Of a stretch of 64,000 nucleotides of DNA, positions 38,377-47,682 are shown one piece after another. The stretch comes from Pirellulaceae bacterium. GTDB lineage: Bacteria; Planctomycetota; Planctomycetia; Pirellulales; Pirellulaceae. Made by a program: the position numbers and the translations under genes. The DNA lies in assembly GCA_019636385.1 (NCBI GenBank), contig JAHBXT010000001.1:682001-746000 (forward strand). Reading direction: 5' to 3'. The notes beneath the pieces were generated by a model. The model had not been told where the DNA came from, made no database searches, and saw only the letters and a program-made list of their open reading frames with translations. The first letter of the stretch is position 1, and each line of letters starts with the position of its first letter.

Positions 38377-39675
38377 TCACCCCATTGTTCCATCAGCCAT
38401 TGCCAAGCGATCCAACGGACTTCTGACTGCGATTCCAGGTCGATTCAAAACATGGGTGTAGATCATTGTAGTGCTGACATCGGCGTGCCCCAACAGCTCT
38501 TGGACGGTGCGAATATCATAGCCATCTTCCAGCAAGTGAGTGGCAAAGCTGTGGCGCAGGCAATGCGGAGAAATGTTTTTTTCGATACCGGCCCGTACGG
38601 AAGCACGCTTGACACCCTCAGCTAGCACCGATTCATGCAAATGATGTCGTCGCCACGCACCGCTCCGAGGGTCACGCGATCGCTTGGTCGCCGGAAATAC
38701 AAACTGCCAGGCAAACTCCCGCGGTGCATTGGGGTATTTCTCCGCCAACGCATCAGGCAGCCACACCTGGCCGTACCCCTCCGCTAAATCACGCTGGTGC
38801 AGTTCTCGTGACACATCCACTTGCAGCCGTAGCGCATCGACAGCATGGGCTGGCAGAACCGTCACGCGATCCTTGCGGCCCTTACCTTCGCGAACCAATA
38901 TCTGCCCGGTATCGAATTCGATGTCCTTGACTCGTAGCCGTAAGCACTCCATCAATCGCAGCCCAGCTCCATACAGCAACTGAGCCATCAGCAGATCGCG
39001 CCCACCCAATTGCTCCATCAGCCGCTGTACCTCGCCACGGCTCAGCACCACAGGCAGTCGATCGGAATTCTTGGCCCGCACTGCGTCCAAGAAACCCAAC
39101 TCCCGCTTGAGTACCACGCGAAATAGAAATAGCAGTGCGCTAAAAGCCTGATTCTGAGTACTTGCCGATACATTTCTATCGACCGCCAGTGAACTCAAGT
39201 ATTCCTTGATCTGCGGCTCGCCAAGAGCCTGGATTTGACTGACCCCGTAGACGCGCAAAAACCGCATTGCCCAGCCCACGTAAGCGCTTTCAGTGCCAAT
39301 GGAGTAATGTCGCATTCGGATTTCGCGCCGGAACTGCTGGATGATCTCTGGCTCCGACGGATCGAGTAGACCGGGCATAGCCGCCGAGTCTCCAGCGCCT
39401 GAATTCGAACGCCCGTAAGTCCCAGACTGCCTCTCCTTACCAGCCAGCTCGGTCAGCTTCTGGATGATGTCGCTCAGATCGATCGGCTTGTGCTGCCAGA
39501 CGACTGACTGATACGAGTCGATCGCCCTCGCTAACTGCAAGCGAACCCATGCGCCCTGCCCGCGCTTCTTCAGGCTACCCAGAAACTCGACCCCCTTATC
39601 ACGGTCGATCGACAACGTTTCATGTTTTCCTTGCGCTGAAACAGTTGAAACTGTTCGATCCATCGCGGAAACCAC
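38377..39675 (-). CDS. intI: Integron integrase IntI, copy 1
   Basis: Tyrosine recombinase of 432 residues. The SAM-like core-binding domain has [20 protein letters not shown]. The catalytic domain has Arg in [19 protein letters not shown], Lys in [35 protein letters not shown] and the nucleophile Tyr in MIYTHVL. The IntI-specific insert around WRRHHLHES is present. The first 110 residues are an extension absent in class 1 IntI. A coherent N-terminus (MSAAEYQAVVKRLGL...) lies in another frame at 39737-39620, so a frameshift near 39620 seems to separate the two. The gene may be inactive or may start internally. Confidence 0.88.
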   Translation of the reverse strand: MVSAMDRTVSTVSAQGKHETLSIDRDKGVEFLGSLKKRGQGAWVRLQLARAIDSYQSVVWQHKPIDLSDIIQKLTELAGKERQSGTYGRSNSGAGDSAAMPGLLDPSEPEIIQQFRREIRMRHYSIGTESAYVGWAMRFLRVYGVSQIQALGEPQIKEYLSSLAVDRNVSASTQNQAFSALLFLFRVVLKRELGFLDAVRAKNSDRLPVVLSRGEVQRLMEQLGGRDLLMAQLLYGAGLRLMECLRLRVKDIEFDTGQILVREGKGRKDRVTVLPAHAVDALRLQVDVSRELHQRDLAEGYGQVWLPDALAEKYPNAPREFAWQFVFPATKRSRDPRSGAWRRHHLHESVLAEGVKRASVRAGIEKNISPHCLRHSFATHLLEDGYDIRTVQELLGHADVSTTMIYTHVLNRPGIAVRSPLDRLAMADGTMG

Positions 39676-39815
39676 TCCATGTCGTTACTGCGTAGGCCCA
39701 AACGCTTAACCACAGCCTGATATTCTGCCGCTGACATTGCGTTACCCTCCGTCAATTACCGAACCGCCCCACCGAGGCAGTATTTGGTTATTCCAGACTA
39801 GCGCAAAGGTACAGT

Positions 39816-39843
39816 TTGACCGCAGCCTAGCGTGTAGTAAAAT
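39816..39843 (+). promoter_or_regulatory. Candidate cassette promoter Pc, copy 1
   Basis: ttgacc (39816-39821) and taaaat (39838-39843) are 16 bp apart and read toward the first cassette. They lie between intI and attI, where Pc-like promoters sit in other integrons. A hairpin (gtcggc/gccgac, 39852-39869) and a palindrome tattcgaata (39870-39879) follow. Confidence 0.55.
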
Positions 39844-39879
39844 CCTAGAGCGTCGGCTTCCGTGCCGACTATTCGAATA

Positions 39880-39921
39880 TCGGAGTTCTGGCTCGCTAGC
39901 TGCGTATACTAATCGTTCGGC
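39880..39921 (+). other. attI recombination site, copy 1
   Basis: The duplicated sequence upstream of both integrase genes is shared up to aatcgtt and then diverges. The shared GTT (39915-39917, in gttcggc) is the expected crossover triplet of the core site. The left edge of attI is not defined by the sequence. Confidence 0.75.
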
Positions 39922-40029
39922 GATAAGAAACTCAGCAGCGCATTTTATAAAACGCAACGCGAGAAAATCCGCCAACCGCCACAATGTCGTCACCCTGGAC
40001 ATCAGAAGCCCCAACAGTAGGCTCCAAAA

Positions 40030-40476
40030 ATGACAACCACCGTCGCTACAACACTCGAAAGCCAAATCGCCAAGAAGCAAACTGACACAGTCTATTCAAT
40101 TGGCATTGCAATACTCGGCACTGGTGGCATCTCTGCGCTTCCAACGCCAATGCTGGAATTGCCGAAGCAGCTGGGAATCGCCGCTGCTGACCTCGCACTT
40201 ATGCTCCAAATTCATCAGATTTGGTTCAGCGAAGTGGTATCGAAGAAAACATTTGAAGATTTAATGCAAGAGGCTGGACTAGCCAGTTTGATTGGTGGTG
40301 TCGTGGTCTACACGGGGGTCAAGGTTACTGAGGGCCTTTTGGCGGAAGCCACAAATTTTGCACCAGTAATTGGATGGATCGTTTCAGGAATAATAACGGG
40401 CTCTGTTACAGGTCTGGTTGCGTATGTATGGTGGCAGTTCTGTGAAACACGCTGGCGCAAGTTGCACGGTCGGTAG
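40030..40476 (+). CDS. Cassette 1: small membrane protein, unknown
   Basis: First gene after attI copy 1; 148 residues. A Thr/Gln-rich start is followed by hydrophobic segments near 24-45 and two strong ones in the second half (LIGGVVVYTGVKVTEGLLA and VIGWIVSGIITGSVTGLVAY). The end is basic (RWRKLHGR). No family recognised. The 110 bp between attI and the ATG hold nothing obvious. Confidence 0.65.
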   Translation: MTTTVATTLESQIAKKQTDTVYSIGIAILGTGGISALPTPMLELPKQLGIAAADLALMLQIHQIWFSEVVSKKTFEDLMQEAGLASLIGGVVVYTGVKVTEGLLAEATNFAPVIGWIVSGIITGSVTGLVAYVWWQFCETRWRKLHGR

Positions 40477-40487
40477 ATCAACAAATC

Positions 40488-40577
40488 GCCGAACAAGGCG
40501 GTCAACCGGAGCGGCGGTTGGCGCGTTTTCTGGACTCCAAGCCGGTGGCCGCCGCCCGGTTACCTTGGTCGTTAGCC
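40488..40577 (+). other. attC site
   Basis: Left core gccgaac, right core gttagcc, about 90 bp apart. The inner arms ggtcaaccggagcggcgg and ccgccgcccggttacc pair well when folded. It follows the stop of the first cassette gene. Confidence 0.85.
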
Positions 40578-40586
40578 CTTCAAACT

Positions 40587-41000
40587 ATGGCACAAGACGA
40601 AACGATTTCGTTCTCCTCAGACGACGCGCAAATGGAAGCCGCGATCGACGACGCCAAATCCACCATCAAGCAATTCTTTGACGCATATTGCAGCCCAACT
40701 GAACAGCAAACCGGCTTTCTCTTAAAGGTGGTTTTTGACGAAGGAGACCAGCGCGAACACATATGGCTGGCGGATCTCGACTTTTCGGGCGAACTTCCCA
40801 GTGGCGTCGTTGCCAACGAACCCGATCTGCCGAGTCTGACCTTCATGCAGAGGGTCGAGTTTGATCCGTCGTACATCTCAGATTGGATGTACGTCGATGG
40901 CGGCCGCTTGGTTGGCGCCTACACCACTAGATTGATTCGAGACCGAATGACTCCGAAAGAACGGGCGGAACTCGATGCGCGTTCGCCATACACATTCTGA
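40587..41000 (+). CDS. Cassette 2: DUF2314 (YegJ-like) protein
   Basis: A 137-residue DUF2314 protein. Markers are GFLLKVVFDEGDQREHIWLA, VANEPDLP, ISDWMYVDGGRLVGAYTTRL and RDRMTPKERAELD. The frame opens back to 40518 inside the attC, so the ATG at 40587, 10 bp after the attC right core, is the cassette start. Function of the family is unknown. The stop precedes the left core of a split attC. Confidence 0.85.
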   Translation: MAQDETISFSSDDAQMEAAIDDAKSTIKQFFDAYCSPTEQQTGFLLKVVFDEGDQREHIWLADLDFSGELPSGVVANEPDLPSLTFMQRVEFDPSYISDWMYVDGGRLVGAYTTRLIRDRMTPKERAELDARSPYTF

Positions 41001-42516
41001 ACCACGGGCTAATCGGGTAAGGGCGTCCCTTTCGGGACACCCTCCCCACACCACCGCGGCATGCGGGTCCGCACCGGGCGGTCGGGCGAATACGGGCAAG
41101 CGAGGCCCAGAGAGTCTTGAGGCTGAGTAACCCCTGTTCGGTTAGCCAGGCGTTGGTCATTCCGACACCACTGGCTATGGTTTTAGCCATATGCCAAGGG
41201 CCTTTACGACTTCGCGCATGGCGAATGGCTTGACGAGTTGGCACGCCTAACTCAATCAGCATTTCGCGGCGACGCTTCGGTCTGCGCCACTGTTTCCAGT
41301 AGCACATGCGAATGCGGCGACGAAGCCACTGGTCTAACCGGTCGAACAGTTTCAACTGTGCTGCCAAGCCGAAGTAGCCCATCCAGCCACGCACGTAGCT
41401 TCGCAGCAGACTGAGTCGGTAGTCCATCGAGATGCCTCGACTTCGACCGGTCAGCTCACGAATGCGGTGCTTGAATTTCTGGGTCGACTTCTCAGAGACT
41501 TGAATCGTTCCCCTGTTGCCCTTGAACGAGAACCCGAGGTACTCGAACTGGTCGCAGGATACGATCCGACTCTTAGCTTGGTTGACGACCAATCGTAATT
41601 CTTCGGTGAGGTATCGCGTGACCGATTGCATGATCCGTCCGGCGGCTCGCTCCGATTTGGCGAAGATCGCAAAATCGTCGGCGTAGCGCACAAACGGCAG
41701 TCCTCGTTTCTCCAATTCCTTGTCCAGGTCATCCAGCAGGGTGTTGGCAAGTAGCGGAGAGGCTGGACCTCCTTGCGGAGTTCCTTCATCGGTCGCTTGC
41801 AGTACCCCTTCCACCATCACGCCAGCTCGCAGGCAGTTGCCAATCAGACGCAGCAGTCGATTGTCCTTCACCTTTCGGGCCACTCGCACCATGAGAACGT
41901 CATGCTGCACTCGGTCGAAAAATTTGGAAAGATCAAGATCAGCCGAGTAGCGATAGCCACGCCGGATGATGCTGCGGACCTTCTTGGCCGCTCCGTGAGC
42001 CGAGCGTTTGGGGCGGAATCCGAAGCTCGATTCCGAGAAACTCGGATCGAAGATGGGTGTCAAGACTTGAACGATGGCTTGTTGGATCAGACGTTCCACT
42101 ACGTTTGGTATGCCGAGCAAACGCTGACCGCTGCCATCGGGTTTGTCGATAGCCACTCGTCGCACGGCTTGCGGGCGATAGGTGCCATCGAGCAATTGTT
42201 GTCGGATCGTTTCCCAACGAGGGCGAAACCATTCTGGAAATTCCGCGATCGTAATCCCGTCGGGCCCGGGGGCTCCACGGTTGGCTTTCACGTTCTTCCA
42301 AGCGGTTTCGATGTTGGCTGGATCGACAACGCGTTCCATCAACGACTCACTAAAGTCCCTCAAGGCTGGCTGCTCGGTGTGCGCCGCGAAGGTCGGTCCC
42401 GGTCGGGATAATGAACCTGTGGTCTGTGAACCCTCGCAGCCTGGAAAATGCAGATCTGCTTGCTCACAGGGGTTCCCTCGTCGCGAGTCCACCAATGGCT
42501 CCTCCTTGTTCTTCAT
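40927..42516 (-). CDS. ltrA: Group IIC intron reverse transcriptase/maturase, full length
   Basis: A 529-residue intron-encoded protein. RT motifs run from ANRGAPGPDGITIAEF through IQQAIVQVL, FGFRPKRSAHGA, DLDLSKFFDRVQHD, TPQGGPASPLLAN, the catalytic FVRYADDF and LGFSFKGNRGTI. The thumb/X region contains RSYVRGWMGYFGLA and WKQWRRPKRRREM. No endonuclease domain is visible, as is usual for class C. An aggaagg precedes the ATG. The frame has no stop before intron domains V and VI and runs about 85 bp past the intron end into cassette 2 in antisense. Confidence 0.92.
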   Translation of the reverse strand: MKNKEEPLVDSRRGNPCEQADLHFPGCEGSQTTGSLSRPGPTFAAHTEQPALRDFSESLMERVVDPANIETAWKNVKANRGAPGPDGITIAEFPEWFRPRWETIRQQLLDGTYRPQAVRRVAIDKPDGSGQRLLGIPNVVERLIQQAIVQVLTPIFDPSFSESSFGFRPKRSAHGAAKKVRSIIRRGYRYSADLDLSKFFDRVQHDVLMVRVARKVKDNRLLRLIGNCLRAGVMVEGVLQATDEGTPQGGPASPLLANTLLDDLDKELEKRGLPFVRYADDFAIFAKSERAAGRIMQSVTRYLTEELRLVVNQAKSRIVSCDQFEYLGFSFKGNRGTIQVSEKSTQKFKHRIRELTGRSRGISMDYRLSLLRSYVRGWMGYFGLAAQLKLFDRLDQWLRRRIRMCYWKQWRRPKRRREMLIELGVPTRQAIRHARSRKGPWHMAKTIASGVGMTNAWLTEQGLLSLKTLWASLARIRPTARCGPACRGGVGRVSRKGRPYPISPWFRMCMANAHRVPPVLSESFGLESI

Positions 42517-43050
42517 TGTTTGGTCCTTCCTGTTCCCATTGGAATTGGGGTTTCAGTACTACGACCTCTGCTGACTCCTGCCTCGCCCAAGCTGAATTTC
42601 TTCAGCTTGTTCCAACCTTTCAGCCGCAGATGCTTACTCGTTGGAGCAAACGGAGGCTCGCTAGCAGCCTAGCAGGTCTCCCCGGATAAGAGCGTGATGT
42701 TTCGCTGCACAAGCTCGTGGTTTACCTGATCGGTCGTTTGGGAACGGCTTTGCCATGTTGTGCTGGCTCGCCTAACCGGTCCGGCCTTATACCACGTTTC
42801 TGTTCGTAGCCTCGCAGCTTTGACGTGAATGCGCCCGGGTGGGGATTGACGCTCTGACGGCAGTCGACAGACCCGGTGCTTACCCACACATTCGCAGGCT
42901 TCCTCCCCACGGGTTGTCGCCTTCCCGCAGTTGCCTTCGTCTTGTACTTTGACGATCGGAGTGGTCATTTGGTATACTGATCTCCTTGAGTCTCCCAAAT
43001 TCGTACAGGGGACTTGCACCCCACAACAATCACGCCCATGACGGGCGTAC
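41012..43050 (-). mobile_element. Group IIC-attC intron 1 (full length)
   Basis: Sense strand is minus. The 5' end at 43050 reads gtacgccc. The 3' end at about 41012 closes with the domain VI hairpin (stem gggcgtccc/gggacaccc) and ttacccgat. Domain V lies just before, near 41055-41085. It splits an attC: cgggct(a) on the left and ccaagggttgc on the right. The boundary is uncertain by 1-2 nt. Length is 2,039 bp. Confidence 0.88.
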
Positions 43051-43135
43051 CCAAGGGTTGCAACGGAGCGGGCGAACCGGGCGGTTTGGCAATGGTGGCG
43101 TTTTCGCGCCCGCCCGCTGAATCCAGTCGTTCGCG
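43051..43135 (+). other. attC remainder, right part (split by intron 1)
   Basis: After the intron, ccaagggttgcaacgg... continues to the right core gttcgcg (43129-43135). Rejoined with gggctaa at about 41006-41012, it gives a normal attC. Arms gcgggcgaaccgggcggttt and cgcgcccgcccgct pair partly. Confidence 0.75.
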
Positions 43136-43176
43136 ACGGTAAGATTTAGAAGTGAATTCAATACAGAGGTACTGCC

Positions 43177-43410
43177 ATGTCAATTGACTTGCCCTTGGAC
43201 AACATGACGCTCGTTGACAAATTGGAGGCGATGGAGGCTCTATGGGCGGACATCTCGCGGAAACCAGCCGATTTGCCGTCACCTAGTTGGCATAAGGACA
43301 TCTTGGATGAACGACGGCAACTTGTCGCTGAGGGGAAACTGAAATTCCTCGATTGGGATACTGCAATAGCCGACTTACGAAAGGAACTGCGTGGACATTC
43401 GGCTACTTGA
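43177..43410 (+). CDS. Cassette 3a: addiction-module antitoxin
   Basis: A 77-residue protein of the putative addiction module component family. It shows the typical LVDKLEAMEALWADISRKPA, PSPSWHKDILDERRQLVAEG and LDWDTAIADLRKEL pattern. It overlaps the toxin gene by 20 bp, giving translational coupling. Antitoxins of this family bind the toxin and usually repress their own promoter. Confidence 0.85.
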   Translation: MSIDLPLDNMTLVDKLEAMEALWADISRKPADLPSPSWHKDILDERRQLVAEGKLKFLDWDTAIADLRKELRGHSAT

Positions 43411-43702
43411 AACAGCGAAAGAGGATTTGCGAGAGGGCTGGAACTTCTATGAACAGAATGCCGTAGGGCTGGGCGACTATTTTCTTGACTGCATGCAGGC
43501 AGATGTACGATCCCTGAAAGTCTTCGCCGGCATCCACGCGATGGCTGACGGCTTTCATCGAATGCTGGCCAAACGATTTCCCTTCGCTGTGTACTACCTG
43601 ATAGAAAACGAGACGATTGACGTCTATGCGATCTTGGACTGCCGACGTGACCCAGAATGGATTGTCAAACGCCTGGGATCGTCGCGAACCAAGCGTTCCT
43701 GA
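43391..43702 (+). CDS. Cassette 3b: RelE/ParE-type toxin
   Basis: A 103-residue toxin with a GTG start inside the antitoxin gene. Family marks are the N-terminal helix KEDLREGWNFYEQNAVGLGD, the central RMLAKRFPFAVYYLI and the C-terminal VYAILDCRRDPEWIVKRL. TA pairs are common in chromosomal integrons, where they are thought to stabilise arrays. Its own attC is not visible downstream. Confidence 0.88.
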   Translation: MDIRLLETAKEDLREGWNFYEQNAVGLGDYFLDCMQADVRSLKVFAGIHAMADGFHRMLAKRFPFAVYYLIENETIDVYAILDCRRDPEWIVKRLGSSRTKRS

Positions 43703-44306
43703 AAGAGTTTAAGCGTAACGATTAGTTTGGGGGAAAATTTGCGGTGCTTGTCTTGAGGCTGGGACGTACTATCACTCTGCACGCCATGCGGCGTCTCTTT
43801 TTGCTGTCTGCCGTGTGCTGAATTCGGCATTGGCAATGCGGCTTCTGCGATCTCGGCGAGTCAGTTGTTTACAGACTCGAAGTTTTTTAAATCGGCTCAC
43901 TGCGTTTGGGCTGGGTCTGTTTCCGGGCTGTTGCGGTCGTTCTTTTCGCTGCGACCGCACCCCATACATTCCTTCGTGGTTCCGACAGCGCATCTAGTGG
44001 CGTCTGCCCCTTGGCTCGGAGGCCAAGCACTATATTTGTCGATGCGACCCGCTCACCACACTCCAAGGCTGCAAATCAATGCACCGTTCGGCGATCAGGC
44101 CATCGGTGAGACGACGAGGCCGAATCTACGCATGGTTACGGGCGAATTGGAGTGAGTGAGCAGCCAGGCGGAAGATAGCACCGCTTCAAAATCGTCGCTC
44201 TCAACCGAGCGACGCTGTGCGCGTGATCTTGTGGGCCTGGCCGATGCCTTCACCGTTGAGCTGCTGCTTCAGTGGCTACCCTCCCATTGAAAGTTTGTTT
44301 CTATCA
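43703..44306. other. Gene-poor stretch between TA cassette and IS110 remnant
   Basis: About 600 bp. Short open frames lack coding character. The attC expected after the toxin gene is not seen. A lone gttcggc near 44087 lacks paired arms. It may hold IS110 flank or decayed cassette sequence. Confidence 0.45.
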
Positions 44307-45063
44307 TCATTTCTGCTCCCTATTGGTTCTTCCCTGCTTAGTCTTACCCGTGGGCTTGTTACCAGAGGTTTTTCTCAAGCGGCTCTTCGGGCTCGGTGGT
44401 CTCTTTGTCGCGGTGCCTCGCCGCTGCGCAGGCTGGTCAGTTCTGGCGGCGATTGACTTGCGACTTCTACTCCCCTTGGACTTCTGGGTGGCATCGGGCA
44501 ACTGCTCAATTACAACCTGCTCAGCACTGCCATGACCAATCTGTAATTGCTTCCTGCGCCGAGCGATCATGGCATCGCGACACTCGGTGTAACTTTGGTT
44601 CTCAACCAGCATGTTACGGATGATGACGGCTAGACGCCTTATGACGGCCACTCGCGCTATTTTGCTGCCCCGGCGTGCGCAGATCGGCTTGTACCAGCGT
44701 CGCATGACTGCATCACGCCTGAGCACATGCAGAGTCACCTGCGCCAAGAGCCAACGAGCCGTGGTGCTGCCTGCCTTGGTGATGTGTCCCCGCCGGCCTT
44801 TGGTATCGCCACTGTCTCGCACGCCGGGAGTTAGCCCCCAGTAATGCGACAGACTCTTGCCTCGTGGGAATCGCTCAGCCTGTCCAATCCGGCAGCTCAG
44901 GGCCAGTGCCATATAGTGCCCGCAACCGGGTATCGTCCGCAGCAAGTACGGTCAGTTGCTTTGCATGTTGGTCGATTCCGAGGTATAACATGACCTGGTT
45001 CTCCGAGAGGGACTTTGACCAATTTGGGCCGAAGGATTCTCCTGCGATCACCCGTCTTCCCAT
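44307..45063 (-). pseudogene. IS110-family transposase, internally deleted
   Basis: The N-terminal start of an IS110 DEDD transposase (MLYLGIDQHAKQLTVL) is in one frame near 44990. It is joined after only a few codons to the C-terminal transposase domain in another frame (LRTIPGCGHYMALALSCRIG, FPRGKSLSHYWGLTPGVRDSG, GHITKAGSTTARWLL). Most of the catalytic domain is missing, so the element is dead. Terminal repeats are not expected in IS110. It sits beside the left core of the following attC. Confidence 0.8.
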
Positions 45064-45089
45064 GATCTTGGAGAGCCATTTTTTCCACT

Positions 45090-45190
45090 AGTCAACTCTT
45101 TCATCGACATCGATGCACGCAAGTCGCCGGTCGGCCGCGATTTTGAATCGTAGGTCTTTGGCGGCGACTGGGTGATCGCCGTCGTTATCC
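45090..45190 (+). other. attC site (degenerate left core)
   Basis: Right core gttatcc (45184-45190) with an inner arm tggcggcgactggg matching aagtcgccggtcgg. The left core agtcaac (45090-45096) is a weak match. Confidence 0.6.
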
Positions 45191-45224
45191 CGTACAAATT
45201 CCGTGACTGCTGGATTGCCACTGA

Positions 45225-45710
45225 ATGACCGTCACTAAGACCTTGCTTGCGATTCTCGACGAGGCGTTCGATCGACCACCGACGTCGTGGGCACATTTCA
45301 CCGACGGAAACGGCGATTCGGGCTACTTCGGCACACTTGACACTATCGACTTTCACTGTGCTCGTCGATCCATCTATGGCAATTCGATCGCCTCCCAAAC
45401 TCAGCACGTTTTATTTGTTATCCGCGTAGCTACTGAATCAATTTCTGGCGATGCGGACGCACCAAATGCCGAACAATGGCGGCAGAGTTGGTCGATCGAC
45501 AACTTGGATTCCGACTCGTGGAATCGCCTGCGCGAAGAGCTGCGAAATGGGTATGCTGAACTTCGGCAAACGATTCGTAACGCATCGATTGACGATGGCG
45601 ATACATTCGCCAACATCATCGGCGTAATTGCCCATGTGGCATATCATCTCGGTGCGATACGATGCAAGGCTCAAGCCATTGCTGAAATCAAACGCGAAGA
45701 CATCGGATAA
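45225..45710 (+). CDS. Cassette 4: DinB-like four-helix protein
   Basis: A 161-residue protein with the DinB/YfiT-like signature at the end, IIGVIAHVAYHLGAIRCKAQ, which includes two of the usual metal-binding histidines. The first helix has DRPPTSWAHFTDG. The substrate is unknown; family members are thiol S-transferases or of unknown role. The TAA stop lies inside the left core of the next attC. Confidence 0.78.
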   Translation: MTVTKTLLAILDEAFDRPPTSWAHFTDGNGDSGYFGTLDTIDFHCARRSIYGNSIASQTQHVLFVIRVATESISGDADAPNAEQWRQSWSIDNLDSDSWNRLREELRNGYAELRQTIRNASIDDGDTFANIIGVIAHVAYHLGAIRCKAQAIAEIKREDIG

Positions 45711-45795
45711 CAAAGCAGTGAACGGGAGCCGCCGATGGCGCGTATTTTGAAGGCATAGCTTGTTGGCGGCGGCCCCGTTACCGCTGCCGTTCGGG
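45705..45795 (+). other. attC site
   Basis: Left core ggataac, right core gttcggg. Arms gtgaacgggagccgccg and ggcggcggccccgttac are complementary. It overlaps the DinB-like stop codon. Confidence 0.88.
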
Positions 45796-45799
45796 CACC

Positions 45800-46240
45800 A
45801 TGGATCATCCATTCTCACCTGAAGAACAACTGCGCGCTGGTGCAGCGATATTGGGCGAACTGCTCGAACCGGCTGGCTTCACGTTCGCATTGTTAACTGT
45901 CGGAAATTCGTCTGGTTGACGATTTGCCATTGGTGAGTTCATTCGCAGGGATCATCGACTGGAACTCCATTATCGGTTTGGACTTGGCATTGTCATTTAC
46001 CACGTTGGCGATTGCTCGCTTCCCCACACGGAACTGATGCGATCACAAGGATTTTCGAAACAGGCGGAATTCCCAACTGTTCTCGATAAATCCTTGCTGG
46101 GATTTCATGCGGTTCTTTCAGATTTGCGGAATTACGGCGGCCCATTTCTCGATCTGGACGCGTCGCAATTTGCTATACTTGCCGACTGGTGTGCCATGAA
46201 CCCTAAACCCACAGGCTTCAAAGCGTTATCAAATCAGTAG
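45800..46240 (+). pseudogene. Cassette 5: unknown gene interrupted by one in-frame TGA
   Basis: An ATG 5 bp after the attC core opens a reading frame (MDHPFSPEEQLRAGAAILGE...) that meets TGA at codon 40 (45917-45919). It then continues open in the same frame to 46240 (RFAIGEFIRRDHRLELHYRF, GIVIYHVGDCSLPHTELM). Read through, it would be 146 residues. The local sequence suggests GGA mutated to TGA. The family is not recognised. Confidence 0.75.
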
Positions 46241-47407
46241 CCGGTGTATAAGTGCCGAAATCGGGTAAGGGCGGTCATTGCTGACCGCCCTCCCCACACC
46301 ACCGGACATGCGGGTCCGCATCCGGCGGTTCAACGAAGATGAGCAAGTTCGCTCCATAAAATCTTTAGGCTCGGGGACTCCTTGATCGGTTAACCAAGCG
46401 TTCGTCATGCCAACACCGCTGGCAATCGTCTTGGCCATGTGCCAAGGTCCTTTGCGACTCCGACCGTGTCGGATGGCCTGTCGCCTCGGAAGGCTCAGTG
46501 CGATCAGCTCTCGAATCCGCGTGCAAACATGTCGCCAACGTTTCCAGTAACAGCACCGAATGCGTCGTCGTATCCACTGCTCCAGGCTTGCGAACAGTTT
46601 CAACTGCGAAGCAAGACCATAGTAACCCATCCAACCGCGTACAAACCGCTTCAGTTCCCCTAAGCGTCGCTCCATCGAGATGCCTCGGCTACGCCCAGTG
46701 ATCTCGCGGATACGGTGTTTGAACCGTTCGATGGATTTGGCCGAAACGTTGATCGTCGCTCGTGACCCCACGAAGCTGTACCCGAGGTATTCGAGCTGCT
46801 CAGTGGTGACTATGCGACTCTTCTCCAGGTTGACTACCAAGTGAAGTTGACGGGTGAGATAGCGATGCACCGACTGAAAGCCCCTTTCGGCACTACGCTT
46901 GGACTTTGTGAAGATGACAAAGTCATCTGCATAGCGTACGAATGGCAGACCTCGCTTCTCTAGTTCTTTGTCCAGTTCATCCAAGAGGATGTTGGCCAAC
47001 AGTGGAAAGGCAGGGCCGCCTTGTGGTGTCCCTTGGGTGGTTGCTTGAAAATGACCATCCACCATCACTCCTGCTCGCAAGTAGCCACCAATCAGCCGTA
47101 GCAATGTCTTGTCGTGGACTTTCCTCGATATACGAGCCATCAACACATCGTGTCCGACTCGGTCGAAGAACTTGGAAAGATCCATATCCACTGCGAAACG
47201 GTAGCCGCGTCTGATCGTGCGCTGGACTTGCTTGGCTGCTCCGTGAGCAGATCGCTTTGGCCGAAACCCGTAGCTCGATGTCGAAACGTTCGGATCGAAG
47301 ACTGGGGTCAGGATTTGAACGATGGCTTGTTGGATCAAGCGGTCGATTAAGTTTGGAATACCCAACAATCGCTTGCCGCCATCGGGCTTGTCGATTGATA
47401 CTCGCCT
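46229..47407 (-). pseudogene. Intron 2 reverse transcriptase lacking its N-terminus
   Basis: RT sequence starts abruptly at PVRRVSIDKPDGGKRLL and then matches intron 1 RT through FVRYADDFVIF and the X domain. The first roughly 135 residues of the intron 1 protein, including RT0, are deleted. The frame stays open upstream through intron domain I to 47725 and downstream through domains V-VI past the intron end. A working maturase is unlikely. Confidence 0.82.
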
Positions 47408-47682
47408 GACCGGTCCGGCCTTGTAGGATGTTTCTGTTCGTAGCCCCGCAGATTCGGTGTGAATGCGCCCGAGTGGGGATTGACGCTCTGACGGCAGTCG
47501 ACAGACCCGGTACTTACCCACACATTCGCAGGCTTCCTTCCCACGGTCGGTTGCCCTTCCGCAGTTGCCTTCACCTAGTACTTCTTCTCTCGAAGCTGTC
47601 AGTTGGTATACTGATCTCCCAGAGATTCCTATCTCGTACAGGGGACTTGAACCCCATAAACTCATGCCCATGACGGGCGTAC
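46260..47682 (-). mobile_element. Group IIC-attC intron 2 (internally deleted)
   Basis: It has the same ends as intron 1 (5' gtacgccc at 47682, 3' ttacccgat at 46260) but is 1,423 bp long. About 0.6 kb is missing between domain I and the RT. The junction lies at a short shared cgag. Flanks rejoin as gccgaa + caaagcc, a perfect attC left side. It is nearly identical to intron 4. Confidence 0.85.

Noticed and set aside
39612..39628. Programmed -1 frameshift signal in the integrase
   Set aside because: The stretch does not match a standard X XXY YYZ heptamer, and the simplest reading is a mutation or an internal start.
44040..44100. attC right core gttcggc after the TA cassette
   Set aside because: No complementary arms or left core could be found around it.
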